A stretch of 64,000 nt of DNA from Williamsia sp. CHRR-6 (GCF_018474015.1 NZ_JAHCSG010000001.1:930001-994000), one strand, 5' to 3'; numbered from the stretch's first letter, positions 28,022 to 37,846 are shown. The notes: a model not told the origin generated them from the sequence alone. Numbers and translations: made by a program.

Positions 28022-29376
28022 CGTCGCGTCCGTCCGGAGGCCGATCCGCGACCGGTCTCTGGAGCCGTGACCGATTCGGCCGCACCGGGTTTCAGTTCGA
28101 ACAGTTCACGCAACGCCTCGGCGTAGTGGTCGCCCTGCGGGGTGGAGGCGAGCTGTTTGACCCGCACGGTGGGGGCGTGCAGCAGCTTGTCGACCACCCG
28201 ACGCACCGCCTTGGCCACCTCGTCGCGTTGGGGATCGTCGAGATCGGGCAGCCGCGACTCCAGCCGCAGGACCTCGGCCTCGACCATCTCTGCAGCCCGC
28301 TGCCGCAGGGCGGTGACCGTCGGGGTCACCTCGGCCTGACGCTGCGCGGTCAGATAGTCGTCGAGTTCGGCGGCCACGATCTCACGGGCGGCAGCGGCAT
28401 CGGCGACCGCGGCCTGGGTGGCGCCGTCGGCGCGCAGGCTCTCGATGTCGACCAGGTGCACGCCGGGCAACCGGGCCGCAGCCGGATCGACGTTGCGGGG
28501 CAGGCCGAGGTCGCAGATGACCAGCGGAGTGGTCATGGTGCGCTGGGCCAGCGCCGAATGCACCTCACCGACGGTGACCACCGCGCCTACGCTGCCGGTA
28601 CAGCTGACCACCACATCTGCGGTCGACACCGCCTGCGCCAGGTCGTCGATACCCACCGCGTGCACGCTCAACCCGTGATGGGTGGCCGCGCTGTCAGCCA
28701 GTTGTCGGGCCCGTTCGAAGGTGCGGTTGGCCACCGTCAGATCGGCCACCCCCTCGCGCACCAGGTGAGCCACGGCCAGTCCGCCCATCGCACCCGCCCC
28801 GACCACCACGGCCGAGGAGATGGTCCCGGGCACGTCGTCGCGTCCGAGCAGGCGCCGAGCCCGATCAAGCGCCACCGACACCACCGAGGCACCGGCGCGG
28901 TCGATACCGGTCTCGCTGTGCACCCGTTTGCCCACCCGCAGCGCCTGCTGCGCCAGCTCGTGGAGTACCCGACCAGCCGAGGAGTGTTCGTCGGCGCTGG
29001 CGTAGGCCGATCGGATCTGTCCCAGGATCTGCTGCTCGCCGATGACCATCGAGTCCAGCCCGGCGGCCACGGTGAACAGATGCTCGACGGCAGCCTCGGA
29101 GTAGCGGACGTAGGCGTGGCGGGTCATGTCCTCCACGGTCACCCCGGAGTACTCCCCGATCACCGCTCCGACGGCCTCCAACGCCGGGTGGAAGGCGTCG
29201 ACCACGGCGTAGATCTCGATGCGGTTGCACGTCGAGACCAGCATGACCTCCGAGATCTGCGGGGTCTCCAGCAGTTTGTCGACCAGCTTGGGCCGGTCCT
29301 CATCGCTGACCGCGAGCTTCTCCAGCACCGACACCGGGGCACTGCGGTGCGACATCCCGAGCAGGAAGATGCTCAT
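28018..29376 (-). CDS. hemA: Glutamyl-tRNA reductase HemA
   Basis: This is the first committed enzyme of C5-pathway haem synthesis; it reduces glutamyl-tRNA(Glu) with NADPH. The 452-residue protein begins [13 protein letters not shown], and the catalytic cysteine is C50 in [11 protein letters not shown]. The NADPH domain follows ([17 protein letters not shown]), then a C-terminal helical dimerisation domain. The ATG at 29376 overlaps the rex stop by 4 bp, so Rex and HemA are made together. Control by Rex is indicated by the perfect operator at 30137-30154. Confidence 0.96.
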   Translation of the reverse strand: MSIFLLGMSHRSAPVSVLEKLAVSDEDRPKLVDKLLETPQISEVMLVSTCNRIEIYAVVDAFHPALEAVGAVIGEYSGVTVEDMTRHAYVRYSEAAVEHLFTVAAGLDSMVIGEQQILGQIRSAYASADEHSSAGRVLHELAQQALRVGKRVHSETGIDRAGASVVSVALDRARRLLGRDDVPGTISSAVVVGAGAMGGLAVAHLVREGVADLTVANRTFERARQLADSAATHHGLSVHAVGIDDLAQAVSTADVVVSCTGSVGAVVTVGEVHSALAQRTMTTPLVICDLGLPRNVDPAAARLPGVHLVDIESLRADGATQAAVADAAAAREIVAAELDDYLTAQRQAEVTPTVTALRQRAAEMVEAEVLRLESRLPDLDDPQRDEVAKAVRRVVDKLLHAPTVRVKQLASTPQGDHYAEALRELFELKPGAAESVTAPETGRGSASGRTRR

Positions 29377-30071
29377 GCCGTCACCACCGCACCGCTGCGC
29401 TGTGCCTGCGATCCGGTCTCCTCGCAGGAGGCGTTGAAGGCCAAGATCTGCAGCTCGAGGCCCAGGTCGACCGGGCGGATGTGTACGTGCGGCGGCGCGT
29501 CGAGGGTGACCGTGGTGAGGTCGAGGATCTGACGCACACCCGCGGTCACGAACGCATCGCAGGTCTGCTGGGCGATGTCGTCGGCGGTCGCCATCACCGC
29601 GATGCCGACATCGGCGGCGCGGCAGCGGTCTACGAGTTCGGTCATGGGAGCCACGGTGAGTGCAACGTCAGGCATGGCGAAGGTCGTCCCGATGAGGTGT
29701 GGATCGGTGTCGAACATCGCAACCACCCGGAATCCGCGGCCCAGACCGGCGTGCATCAGCAGGGTGCGCCCGAGGTTGCCTGCGCCGGCCAACGCCACGT
29801 TGTGCAGGTCCTCCGAGTGCAGGGCCATCGCGATCCGAGCGGTCAGGCGAGCCACGTCGTAGCCCACGCCACGCACCCCGTTGGCGCCGACATGAGAGAG
29901 GTCTTTGCGCAGGATGGCGGGGTTGACCCCGGCCGCACCCGCCAACTGCCCACTGGAGGTGGAGAAGATGCCCGCCGCGCTCAACGACCGCAGGATGTGC
30001 AGGTAGCAGGCCAGGCGAGCGACCGAGGCTTCCGGGATGGACGCACCCGAATCGGCGGTGGATCTCGGCAT
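29373..30071 (-). CDS. rex: Redox-sensing transcriptional repressor Rex
   Basis: Rex binds DNA when NADH/NAD+ is low and lets go when NADH rises. The protein (232 residues from ATG 30071; a GTG two codons earlier is possible) has an N-terminal winged helix ([32 protein letters not shown]). A Rossmann domain with [19 protein letters not shown] follows, ending in a domain-swap helix. It heads the operon rex-hemA-hemC-cobA/hemD-hemB, the arrangement known from Streptomyces. M. tuberculosis lacks rex in the matching locus as I recall. A perfect Rex operator 65 bp upstream implies autoregulation. Confidence 0.93.
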   Translation of the reverse strand: MPRSTADSGASIPEASVARLACYLHILRSLSAAGIFSTSSGQLAGAAGVNPAILRKDLSHVGANGVRGVGYDVARLTARIAMALHSEDLHNVALAGAGNLGRTLLMHAGLGRGFRVVAMFDTDPHLIGTTFAMPDVALTVAPMTELVDRCRAADVGIAVMATADDIAQQTCDAFVTAGVRQILDLTTVTLDAPPHVHIRPVDLGLELQILAFNASCEETGSQAQRSGAVVTA

Positions 30072-30136
30072 CGGCACGCTTTCGACGGTGGGCAGCCCCG
30101 CATCGTTGCGAGGACCTCAACCGAGGCTATACCCGC

Positions 30137-30154
30137 TTGTGAACACCTTCACAA
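30137..30154. promoter_or_regulatory. Rex operator (ROP) of the rex-hem operon
   Basis: TTGTGAACACCTTCACAA is a perfect match to the Rex consensus TTGTGAA-N4-TTCACAA. It lies 66 bp upstream of rex. On the minus strand a possible -10 (TATAGC, near 30127) lies just downstream and TTGTGA in the operator itself could be the -35, so bound Rex would block the polymerase. The glutaredoxin-like gene ends 27 bp away on the same strand. Confidence 0.92.
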
Positions 30155-30180
30155 AAGGGTTGCCGTTCTCACACCCGAGC

Positions 30181-30438
30181 TCAGGCCCCCTGCCGCCGGG
30201 TGAGATCGGCGCGCAGCCGGGGCACGTCCACCTCGCCGTAGCCGTGTTCGGCACCGTCGATCAACACCACCGGGATCAGGTCGCCGTACTCGGCGCGCAG
30301 CTCGGGATCGGTGGCGGCGGCGGCGTCGATGTCGATCACCGACAGCTCGACCTCGAACTCGGTGCAGATCGGCTGCAGCTGCGCCAGGGCAACGGCACAC
30401 GCTGAGCAGCCCGCACGCGACAGCAGGGTGATGGTCAC
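30181..30438 (-). CDS. Glutaredoxin-like protein (DUF836 type)
   Basis: An 85-residue thioredoxin-fold protein has the redox pair CSAC in LLSRAGCSACAVAL near the N-terminus and the cis-proline motif LIPVVLIDG. It matches the short glutaredoxin-like proteins found upstream of hemA in mycobacteria (Rv0508). A role in thiol redox is likely but the partner is unknown; mycothiol, made via MshA encoded in this window, is a candidate. The GTG at 30438 is taken as start. It lies directly upstream of the Rex operator, so it is probably transcribed separately. Confidence 0.8.
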   Translation of the reverse strand: MTITLLSRAGCSACAVALAQLQPICTEFEVELSVIDIDAAAATDPELRAEYGDLIPVVLIDGAEHGYGEVDVPRLRADLTRRQGA

Positions 30439-30515
30439 CTCACGATTGTGCCGCGACCGTCCACCACGGGTGGTGCGACTAGGCTGAGCTGGTGAGTGAG
30501 GGAGGAGGCGATCAG

Positions 30516-31622
30516 GTGTCCGACACGCCCGAGGGCCCCAACCAGATCGACGCCGACCAGAACGGCCCCGGAACCGGGGCGTCCGAGCCCGCCACCACGC
30601 CCCCGGCGTCGTCGCCGGAGGTGGCGACACCCGACGGCGAACGCGACGCCGGCGGAACCGTCAGCAATTGGATCACCAGTCGCGCATCACGGTCGGTGCA
30701 CAGCGCGCGTGCCGGCCGATTCCGGCAGACCGCGGCCGAGCTGCGCCACTCGTTGGCCGGCGAGGCCAGCGCGCAGGCGGCCTACGCCGCGCTGCGGGAG
30801 CGCGTGCGCGCCGACGACACCGACGACGAGCCCGGTTCGCCGACCGAGGTGCCGCCGGATCTGACCGCAGCGGCCTTCTTCGACGTCGACAACACCCTGG
30901 TGCAGGGTGCCTCGATCGTGCACTTCGCCAAGGGCTTGGCCGCCCGCAACTATTTCTCCTACGGCGACATGCTCGAATTCCTTTGGGCGCAGGCAAAGTT
31001 CCGCATCACCGGCCGCGAAAGCGCCACCGACGTGGCCTCGGGTCGAGAGAAGGCGCTGTCGTTCATCGCGGGTCGTTCCACCGAGGAACTGGTGCGTCTG
31101 GGCGAGGAGATCTTCGACGAGACCATCGCCGATCGCATCTGGCCGGGCACCCAGGCGTTGGCGCAGATGCACCTCGACGCCGGCCAACAGGTGTGGCTGG
31201 TGACGGCCACCCCGGTGCAGCTGGCGCAGACCATCGCCAGCCGGCTGGGTTTCACCGGGGCGTTGGGCACCGTGGCCGAGAGTGTCGACGGTGTGTTCAC
31301 CGGCCGCCTGGTCGGCGACATCCTGCACGGGTTGGGCAAGGCGCATGCGGTACGCACCCTGGCCGTTCGCGAGGGCCTCAACCTCAAGCGCTGTACCGCC
31401 TACTCCGACTCGCACAACGACGTGCCGATGCTGTCGCTGGTGGGCACGGCGGTGGTGATCAACCCCGACACCGACCTACGCGAGGTGGCGCGGGTGCGCG
31501 GCTGGGAGATCCGTGACTTTCGGACCGCCCGCAAGGCGGCCAAGATCGGCGTGCCCACCGCGTTGGCGCTCGGCGCCATCGGGGGCGCGGGCGCCGTGAT
31601 CGCCCGCGGCTGGAAGAAGTAG
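30516..31622 (+). CDS. HAD-IB family phosphatase (SerB1-like)
   Basis: This 368-residue protein has an N-terminal disordered region of about 100 residues. The HAD domain follows with the nucleophile and acid D123/D125 in [11 protein letters not shown], motif II in WLVTATPVQ, and motif III/IV in [12 protein letters not shown] hydrophobic C-terminus ([15 protein letters not shown]) may anchor it to the membrane. The mycobacterial relative is SerB1 (Rv0505c). The family includes phosphoserine phosphatase-like enzymes and also proteins acting in lipid synthesis, so the substrate is unsure. GTG 30516 has GGAGGAGG 7 nt upstream; an earlier GTG at 30492 is less likely. Confidence 0.82.
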   Translation: MSDTPEGPNQIDADQNGPGTGASEPATTPPASSPEVATPDGERDAGGTVSNWITSRASRSVHSARAGRFRQTAAELRHSLAGEASAQAAYAALRERVRADDTDDEPGSPTEVPPDLTAAAFFDVDNTLVQGASIVHFAKGLAARNYFSYGDMLEFLWAQAKFRITGRESATDVASGREKALSFIAGRSTEELVRLGEEIFDETIADRIWPGTQALAQMHLDAGQQVWLVTATPVQLAQTIASRLGFTGALGTVAESVDGVFTGRLVGDILHGLGKAHAVRTLAVREGLNLKRCTAYSDSHNDVPMLSLVGTAVVINPDTDLREVARVRGWEIRDFRTARKAAKIGVPTALALGAIGGAGAVIARGWKK

Positions 31623-31687
31623 CCAAGCGCACCGAATTAGGCTGTGGGCGCAGCGAATTCGCACCTGAGGTCTGCTCTGGGTACGGG

Positions 31688-32872
31688 TCAGCCGAAGTAG
31701 ACCGAACCGCGCCGCGACAGCATCCGGAACAGGGTCTGCTGTATCTCTTCACGCACCTGATCGGTGAGGTCGAAGACCACCATCGGGTCTTCGGCGGCCT
31801 GGTCGTCGAACTGGTTGGTCTCGATCGGCTTGCCGAAGTGGATGTGCCACTTCGAGGGCAGCGGCACCAGCCCCAACGGACCCAGCGCCGGGAACGTCGG
31901 TGTCACCGGCAGATACGGCAACCCCAGCACCCGGGCCAGCGGCTTGAGGTCGCTGATCATCGGGTAGATCTCCTCCGAACCCACGATCGACACCGGGATG
32001 ATGGGCACCCCGGTGCGTAGCGCGGTGGTGACGAACCCGCCGCGGCCGAAGCGCTGCAACTTGTAGCGGTCCTTGTACAGCTTGCCGATGCCCTTGAAAC
32101 CCTCGGGCCACACGCCGGCGAGTTCACCACCGCGCAGCAACCGTTCGGCGTCGGCGGTGCAGGCCAGTGTGGAGCCGGTGCGCCGTGCGAGTTGGCCGAC
32201 GAACGGCGACTCGAAGGCCAGATCGGCAGCCAGCGGACGCAGGAACCGCTTACGGGGATGGTGATCGTGGATGGCCACCGACATCATCAACGCATCGACC
32301 GGGATCACCCCGGCATGGTTGGCCACCAGCAGTGCGCCGCCGTCGCCGGGGATGTTCTCCACCCCGGTCACCTCCACGCGGAACCACTTGTCGAACAGGA
32401 CCCGCATCGCGGGCAGGAACACGTTCTCGGTGAAGTGCTGGTCGAAACCGAAATCGTCGACCTCGTAGTCGCCGGTGAGCCGCTCACGCAGATATCCGGT
32501 GCTCGCGATGATGCCGTCGGCGATGGCCGATCGGATGCCGCCGAGGCTGAACAGCGGGCTACCGGTGCGGTGGACGGGCAACCCGGCCGAGTCGAGTCGA
32601 CTCGCCACATCCGGGGAGATGGGGGTGATGTCGGCGTCGGGCAGATCGTCGGGGACCGACGCCGGCGCGAACGCCGCGATCACCTCACGCTGCGACCCGA
32701 CACCCGAAGGTGGTGTCCCGACTGACTTCTGCTGCGACGGATGGCGTCGGCGCACCTGATCTCGACTCGCCGTGTCGCGCACCGGGGGGGCAGGTGGCGG
32801 TGACGAGTAGAGCTGGATGACCTTGGCCGTACGTGCATCAGACGCGCCATTGTTCTTGACCACGCCAAGCAC
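31688..32872 (-). CDS. Lysophospholipid acyltransferase family protein
   Basis: The 394-residue protein belongs to the PlsC-like glycerolipid acyltransferases. About 150 N-terminal residues are polar and partly disordered. The catalytic domain follows with VANHAGVIPVDALMMSVA, in which the His-Asp spacing is longer than the classical HX4D. WPEGFKGIGK is the acyl-acceptor motif, and FVTTALRTGVPIIPVSIVGSEEIYP follows. It matches Rv0502 in sequence style and position. It is likely to acylate a lipid at the membrane; the acceptor is unknown. It converges with the SerB1-like gene; no hairpin terminator is evident between them. Confidence 0.82.
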   Translation of the reverse strand: MLGVVKNNGASDARTAKVIQLYSSPPPAPPVRDTASRDQVRRRHPSQQKSVGTPPSGVGSQREVIAAFAPASVPDDLPDADITPISPDVASRLDSAGLPVHRTGSPLFSLGGIRSAIADGIIASTGYLRERLTGDYEVDDFGFDQHFTENVFLPAMRVLFDKWFRVEVTGVENIPGDGGALLVANHAGVIPVDALMMSVAIHDHHPRKRFLRPLAADLAFESPFVGQLARRTGSTLACTADAERLLRGGELAGVWPEGFKGIGKLYKDRYKLQRFGRGGFVTTALRTGVPIIPVSIVGSEEIYPMISDLKPLARVLGLPYLPVTPTFPALGPLGLVPLPSKWHIHFGKPIETNQFDDQAAEDPMVVFDLTDQVREEIQQTLFRMLSRRGSVYFG

Positions 32873-33072
32873 TTCCCTTGATCGATTCCCGCTGGTCCTT
32901 CACCGCTTGGGGGGGTCGCGGTGTCGGTGTGGACAAGTGTAGAAGGTCGCAGCGATGTCCGCTTTACGGCAGTGCGAACCGATGCCGTGAGATCGGACGC
33001 ATTCTGCTCGAACGTAATTCGGCTTACGGCAGGCGGATCGTAATCGGCACCCGACCCCTGGCACGGGTCGGC

Positions 33073-34131
33073 TCACGCCGAGGCGACGAAGGACCGTGCT
33101 GCGTCGGTGATGCGACGTTCGAGCCGATGCCACGCCGCCGCCGACACCACCGGGTCCAGCGGTCGGCGCGCGATGAAGTCGTCCATCGTCTCCACGCTGG
33201 TGTAGCGGGGGGCGAACCCGAGCTCGGTGCGCATCCGGGTGGTGTCGAGCACCCGACCGTAGGTGAGATAGCTGGCCTGATCGCCGTGCATGGTGGCCAC
33301 CCGGATGTTGCGGAACACCCCGGCCACCGGACCCAACAGGTTGGCCGGCACCGGCAACTCCACTCGACCGGCCCGACGGATCGCCTGGGTCAACGAGATG
33401 ACGCCGTCGGCGGCGAGGTTGTAGGTGCCCGCCCGACCGAGCAGCGTGGCGTGCTCGATGGCGGCCAACGCGTCCTCCTCATGCAGGAACTGCAGGCGTG
33501 GCTCGTGTCCGAGGACCACCGGGATCAGCGGGGACGAGAAGTAGATGCTCATCCGGGTGGAGATCTTGGGTCCCAGGATGGCGGCCGGGCGCAGGATGGT
33601 GACCGCGATGTCGGGCCGCCGCCGGGAGAGTCCGCGGGCGTAGCCCTCCACGTCGAGCAGGTCGCGCCCGTATCCGGTGGTCGGTTCGACCAACGCCGGG
33701 GTCTCCTCGGCGAAGTGGGCCGGGTCTGATGCGGTGGACCCGTAGACCATGCCGGTCGAGCGCACCACCACCCGGCGCACCGACGGCGCCCGCTGGCAGG
33801 CCGCGATGACCTGCATGGCACCGATGACGTTGAGTTCCTTGATCGCGGGCGTGTGCCCCACGGTGTCCATCACCGAGGTGGCCGCGTGCACCACGGTGTC
33901 GACCTGTGCCGAGTCGATGATGCGCGCGATGCTGGGCCGACGGATGTCGGCGCGCACGAACTCTGCGCGCCCCATCCGCCGCAGCATGTCTTTGCTGGGT
34001 ACCCGCGAGTCGACTGCAAGCACCCGCTCGATGTCGGGGTTCTGGGCCAATCGGGTGGTCAGGTATCCGCCGAGGAACGTCGACGCACCGGTCACCAGGA
34101 TGACCCGGGGCGGCGCAGTGGCGGTGTCCAT
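33073..34131 (-). CDS. NAD-dependent epimerase/dehydratase family protein (Rv0501-like)
   Basis: The 352-residue extended SDR-fold protein starts VILVTGASTFLGGYLTTRL, a normal NAD(P)-binding motif. The serine/threonine position is in VVVRSTGMVYG. The usual catalytic YxxxK appears as YGRDL, without the lysine, so classical SDR chemistry may be lost. It corresponds to M. tuberculosis Rv0501 (called galE2), whose activity is not established to my knowledge. The acyltransferase gene follows 200 bp further on the same strand, which fits envelope glycolipid or lipid metabolism. Confidence 0.75.
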   Translation of the reverse strand: MDTATAPPRVILVTGASTFLGGYLTTRLAQNPDIERVLAVDSRVPSKDMLRRMGRAEFVRADIRRPSIARIIDSAQVDTVVHAATSVMDTVGHTPAIKELNVIGAMQVIAACQRAPSVRRVVVRSTGMVYGSTASDPAHFAEETPALVEPTTGYGRDLLDVEGYARGLSRRRPDIAVTILRPAAILGPKISTRMSIYFSSPLIPVVLGHEPRLQFLHEEDALAAIEHATLLGRAGTYNLAADGVISLTQAIRRAGRVELPVPANLLGPVAGVFRNIRVATMHGDQASYLTYGRVLDTTRMRTELGFAPRYTSVETMDDFIARRPLDPVVSAAAWHRLERRITDAARSFVASA

Positions 34132-34157
34132 GCGCCCACCATAGTCAGAGCGCAGAA

Positions 34158-34180
34158 AACCCGCCGACCAGCGGCGGGTT
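34158..34180 (-). terminator. Intrinsic terminator after bS22
   Basis: AACCCGCCG and CGGCGGGTT form a 9-bp stem with a 5-nt loop. Read on the minus strand the stem is followed by TTTTCTG, a short T-run. It lies between the bS22 gene stop (34215) and the epimerase start (34131). Confidence 0.75.
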
Positions 34181-34214
34181 CTCTACGTGGAACAGGCGGC
34201 TCAGTGAGCCGAAC

Positions 34215-34316
34215 TCACTTACCGAGTTTCCTGCGCTGCACGCGAGTGCGACGGAGCAACTTGCGGTGCTTCTTCTTCGACATACGCTTGCGGCGCTTCT
34301 TGATTACCGAACCCAT
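34215..34316 (-). CDS. Small ribosomal subunit protein bS22
   Basis: This is a 33-residue, extremely basic protein: [18 protein letters not shown] followed by [15 protein letters not shown]. It matches the AURKAIP1/COX24-domain peptide seen as bS22 in mycobacterial ribosomes. It corresponds to Rv0500B and keeps its position between the excisionase-like gene and the Rv0501-like epimerase. Its size makes it easy to miss. An intrinsic terminator follows. Confidence 0.92.
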
Positions 34317-34526
34317 CTGGGCATCCTCACGATCTGACCGAGCGGTCGGGGGCGGTGGTGCGGGGTGCGCACCTCTCGCATGGAGCGGGCCGAGATGACA
34401 CGACACGCGCGCCGGTGAGCACAACGGTTATCGACATTACCGTCTGACACGGCGGGAAACGAAATCCCTCGCTTGCCCACCGCACCGGCAGCGATGTCGG
34501 TTCGACCTGTGACGCTGCCCGTCACC

Positions 34527-34775
34527 TCATCCGACGTCGAAGTACGAGGTCTCCAGGTAGTCGTGAACCGCCTTGGCGTGCACACGGAACGACCGCCCCA
34601 CGCGGACGGCGGGCAGTTCACCACTGTGTACCAGTCGATAGACCGTCATCTTGGAGACGCGCATCAGCGCGGCCACCTCGGCGACGGTCAGAAACTGCGT
34701 ACCCGAACCGGCATTGGTGGCCGGCACGCCGCTGGGCGTGTTGCTCCGGTCGCCGGGAGTGCTTGCAGGCGCCAT
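34527..34775 (-). CDS. Excisionase-type helix-turn-helix protein (Rv0500A-like)
   Basis: An 82-residue DNA-binding protein has a disordered N-terminus of about 27 residues and one MerR/excisionase-type winged helix: FLTVAEVAALMRVSKMTVYR, then the wing VRVGRSFRVHAKAVHDYL. The sequence is highly conserved with mycobacterial Rv0500A. The ATG at 34775 follows GGAGG at a long spacing of about 12 nt; the GTG three codons upstream is too close to that site. No phage genes are nearby, so it is a chromosomal regulator and not a real excisionase. Confidence 0.85.
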   Translation of the reverse strand: MAPASTPGDRSNTPSGVPATNAGSGTQFLTVAEVAALMRVSKMTVYRLVHSGELPAVRVGRSFRVHAKAVHDYLETSYFDVG

Positions 34776-35006
34776 TAAATTCACATACCTCCGGCACGCG
34801 TCGCGGCCGCGGGCTTCCCCTCCCACGGACTCCAGACACGCACGTGCTGTGGGGAGCCTACCGTGGCGGGTGGTGTCAATGCGACATGAGTGGACAACGT
34901 TTCGTGACTTTCACACCTCACCTGTCCCAGCTCACGGCGTGTCGGGACGATTGTGCGGCGTGGCGTGTCGCACAGCGAGCCTCGAATCGGGCAGATCGGG
35001 CCGCGG

Positions 35007-35867
35007 TCAGTCCTCGTCGTCGGTGCCGACCGAGCCCGATCGGCTCGATCCGCCCTGCGCGCGGGCCAACCCGACACTCGCCTTGACGTTCGCGCGCAGC
35101 GCCTCGTAGAAGCCATGGCGGAAGCCGTTGGCCTCGAGTTTGCGGATCGCCTCGGCGGTGGTGCCCGCCGGCGAGGTGACCGCCGCGCGCAAATCGACCG
35201 GGGACAGTCCCGAATCGGTCAACAGCACACCGGCACCCCGGATGGTCTGCGCGGCCAGCTCGGTGGCCATCGCTCGGGTGAGACCGAGACCGACGCCCGC
35301 GTCGATCAGCGCCTCGGCCATCAAGAACACATAGGCCGGCCCCGACCCCGACAGCGCGGTGACCGCATCCATCTGTTTCTCGCCGATCTCCACGACGCGC
35401 CCGACGGGTTCGAGCAGAGCGACCACGGTGGCCACGTGGGCGGCGTCGGCGTAACGACCCGGGCACACCGCCGACATCGCCTCGTTGACGAGCATCGGGG
35501 TGTTGGGCATCACCCGCACCACCGGAGCCCCGGCGGGCAGGGCGTCCTCGTAGTGCCGGGTGGGCAGCCCGGCCACCAGGCTGACCAGCAGGCGTTCGGT
35601 CTCCCCGGTGTCCTCGACGTCGGCGATCTGATCGAGTACGGCATCGACGTCGGCGGGCTTGACCGCGAGCACCACCACCGCTGCCCCGTCCACCGCGTCG
35701 GCGATGTCGGTGACGCGCACCGCGTACTCGGCGTTCAGCTCGGCCGCCCGATCGGCGAACCGCTCGGCCACCACCAGCTCGGTGACCGGACGCCCGGACC
35801 GGATCAATCCGGCCAACAGCGCCTCGCCGATCTTGCCGCCGCCGATGATGGCCACCCGCTGTGTCAT
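35007..35867 (-). CDS. proC: Pyrroline-5-carboxylate reductase
   Basis: ProC carries out the last step of proline synthesis, using NAD(P)H. The 286-residue protein starts VAIIGGGKIGEALLAGLIRSG (N-terminal Rossmann domain) and shows VVLAVKPADVDAVL. The C-terminal dimerisation domain has the conserved ALSGSGPAYVFLMAEALIDAG and SPAGTTAEAIRKLEANGFR. Length and context match Rv0500. It is transcribed toward the small HTH gene with 231 bp between. Confidence 0.95.
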   Translation of the reverse strand: MTQRVAIIGGGKIGEALLAGLIRSGRPVTELVVAERFADRAAELNAEYAVRVTDIADAVDGAAVVVLAVKPADVDAVLDQIADVEDTGETERLLVSLVAGLPTRHYEDALPAGAPVVRVMPNTPMLVNEAMSAVCPGRYADAAHVATVVALLEPVGRVVEIGEKQMDAVTALSGSGPAYVFLMAEALIDAGVGLGLTRAMATELAAQTIRGAGVLLTDSGLSPVDLRAAVTSPAGTTAEAIRKLEANGFRHGFYEALRANVKASVGLARAQGGSSRSGSVGTDDED

Positions 35868-36075
35868 GTCAACCGTGTCCCTTGTCTGGTCACCGTGTCG
35901 GAAAACCGTGGTGATGTCTGGTTCGCCCCCCGCGCGGCGGGCACGTCGCCACGATAGACGCGGGCGGTTCGGAGATGTCCACCGTCGGTGCCGGGTCGCT
36001 CCACGCCGACGAACACGGTCTGGGAATCGACCTCATCGCCGACGAGAAGCTGCGCGCCGACGCCCCCGCGCGCGC

Positions 36076-36954
36076 TCAGACCGCCGTGGGGATCATCGCG
36101 AGCTGCCGGGACTGGGCCACCACCGCACCGGTCGAGTCGAGGATGCAGTGATCCTCGTCGAACAATCCCTGGCCCACCTCGGTGGTGGTGGCCTGCACCC
36201 GCAGCCAACCCGGCGCAGGCACCCGGCGCAGATAGGTGGTCATCTGCAGGGTGGGTGCCCACCCGTAGAGCTGCAGGTTCATCACCACCGGCACCGACAG
36301 GTCGGCGGCGATCATCGCGAACCATTCGTCGGGTTCGGCGCCGATCGGGCGGGTCCAGAACCGGGTGGTCGGCTCGCCGCGGGAACCGTCGAGGAACGCC
36401 ACGGTCGAGGCGTCGTAGTGGACGTCGAGCACCCCGGCGAGGTTGAACAACGACGCCGTCGGCCCTTCCCGCACCGAGACGGCGTCGGCGGGCGGGGTCG
36501 GGGCCATGTCGGCCACCGCACCCGGCCGACGGTGATGCACCTCGCCCCGGTCGGGGCGGGCGAGGGTGACCGCTGAGCGCACCATCGTCCGATCCCCCTG
36601 GCGCACTTCGACATCCACCTGCGACACCCGGCGTCCACGCTTGCCCACCCGGGCCAGCACCGTCACCTCGGCCGGGTCGGGCGCGCCGAGGTACTCGGTG
36701 GACACCACCACCGGCAGCAGTTCGGCCGCCTCGGCGCGCGCTGCCGGATCACCGATGGAGTCACCGAATGCGCGCACCGCGGCATGGCCACAGATGGTCT
36801 GCAGGGCGCCGCCGTGGACCTTGGGTCCGATGGTGAAGACCGGGTCGACGGTGGCCGTGTACGCCACCGCGACCTCAGGTGACGTGCGCTCGGGAGACAC
36901 CGGATGTTCCCGGTGTAGGACGATCAGATCGTCGAACGAGACAGCCACGGACAC
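36076..36954 (-). CDS. Acyl-CoA thioesterase-like double hotdog protein
   Basis: A protein of about 292 residues is built as two hotdog folds. The first has the segment GPKVHGGALQTICGHAA, the second YDASTVAFLDGSRGEP and FWTRPIGAEPDEWFAMIAADL. It resembles TesB/acyl-CoA thioesterase family II members and the conserved Rv0499. The substrate acyl-CoA is unknown. I take GTG 36954, which has AAAGG just upstream; GTG 36948 and an earlier GTG at 36984 are alternatives. It follows the TIM-barrel isomerase gene on the same strand after 42 bp. Confidence 0.7.
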   Translation of the reverse strand: MSVAVSFDDLIVLHREHPVSPERTSPEVAVAYTATVDPVFTIGPKVHGGALQTICGHAAVRAFGDSIGDPAARAEAAELLPVVVSTEYLGAPDPAEVTVLARVGKRGRRVSQVDVEVRQGDRTMVRSAVTLARPDRGEVHHRRPGAVADMAPTPPADAVSVREGPTASLFNLAGVLDVHYDASTVAFLDGSRGEPTTRFWTRPIGAEPDEWFAMIAADLSVPVVMNLQLYGWAPTLQMTTYLRRVPAPGWLRVQATTTEVGQGLFDEDHCILDSTGAVVAQSRQLAMIPTAV

Positions 36955-36996
36955 AACGCCTTTCGTCACATGCTCACCGAGCACGGGGGTAGTGGC

Positions 36997-37839
36997 TCAG
37001 CGAGCCAGGTGTTCACGGGCAAAGGCCAGCGAGCGGGCCAGGATCGCGGCCCGCTCGGGTTTGGTCTTGGCCGAACTGGTGGTCACCTCGAGCACCACCC
37101 CACCGGCGAAGTCGCTCTCGGCCAGCCGCCGGCAGATCTCCACACACGGTTGGTTGCCGTCGCCGGGCACCAGGTGTTCGTCCACCGCGGCCCCGTTGCC
37201 GTCGGTGAGATGCAGGTGGGTCAACCCTGAACCCATTCGCTGGAACATCTCCAGCGCGTCCACGCCTGCGGTGGCGGTGTGCGAGAGATCCAGTGTGTAG
37301 TGGGCGAACCCGTCGTCGGTGGGGTCGATGGAGGTGCCGAAGGCCGACACCCCCGGCCCCGGACCGCCGCGGCGTGACATCCGCTGCGCCGCCTGGTCGT
37401 ACTTGCCGAAGACGCGGTCGAGTCGCATCGGGAACATGTTCTCCACCGCGACGGCCACCCCCACGGTGTCCTCGAGTTCCCCGACCACGTCGGCGAACTC
37501 GCGCACATAGCGGCGCTGCCACCGAAACGGCGGATGCACCACCACCGTCGCTGCGCCCAGGTCGGCGGCTGCCTGCGCCGACCGCGCCAGCTTGGCGATC
37601 GGGTCCTTACCCCAGACCCGTTGGGAAATCAGCAGACACGGGGCATGCACCGACAGCACGGGCATCGCGTACCGGTCAGACAGGTAACCGACATGGTCGA
37701 TGTCCTGGGACACCGGTTCGCCCCACACCATCAACTCCACCCCGTCGAAACCCAACTCGGTGGCGTATTGGAATGCGGCTTCGGTGTTCTGCGGGTACAC
37801 CGATGCGGTGGACAGCCCGATGGGGATGTCGAGCTTCAC
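36997..37839 (-). CDS. Sugar phosphate isomerase/epimerase-like TIM-barrel protein
   Basis: The 280-residue protein belongs to the xylose isomerase-like/AP endonuclease 2 TIM-barrel family. Segments include LSTASVYPQNTEAAFQYATELGFDGVEL, split by metal-site residues further on: VAVENMFP, YTLDLSHTATAG, LTHLHLTDGNGA with the typical histidines and acids. It corresponds to Rv0498. The substrate is unknown. It lies 7 bp after the membrane protein gene and directly upstream of the thioesterase-like gene, so they form one operon. Confidence 0.75.
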   Translation of the reverse strand: MKLDIPIGLSTASVYPQNTEAAFQYATELGFDGVELMVWGEPVSQDIDHVGYLSDRYAMPVLSVHAPCLLISQRVWGKDPIAKLARSAQAAADLGAATVVVHPPFRWQRRYVREFADVVGELEDTVGVAVAVENMFPMRLDRVFGKYDQAAQRMSRRGGPGPGVSAFGTSIDPTDDGFAHYTLDLSHTATAGVDALEMFQRMGSGLTHLHLTDGNGAAVDEHLVPGDGNQPCVEICRRLAESDFAGGVVLEVTTSSAKTKPERAAILARSLAFAREHLAR

Positions 37840-37846
37840 GAGTGGG

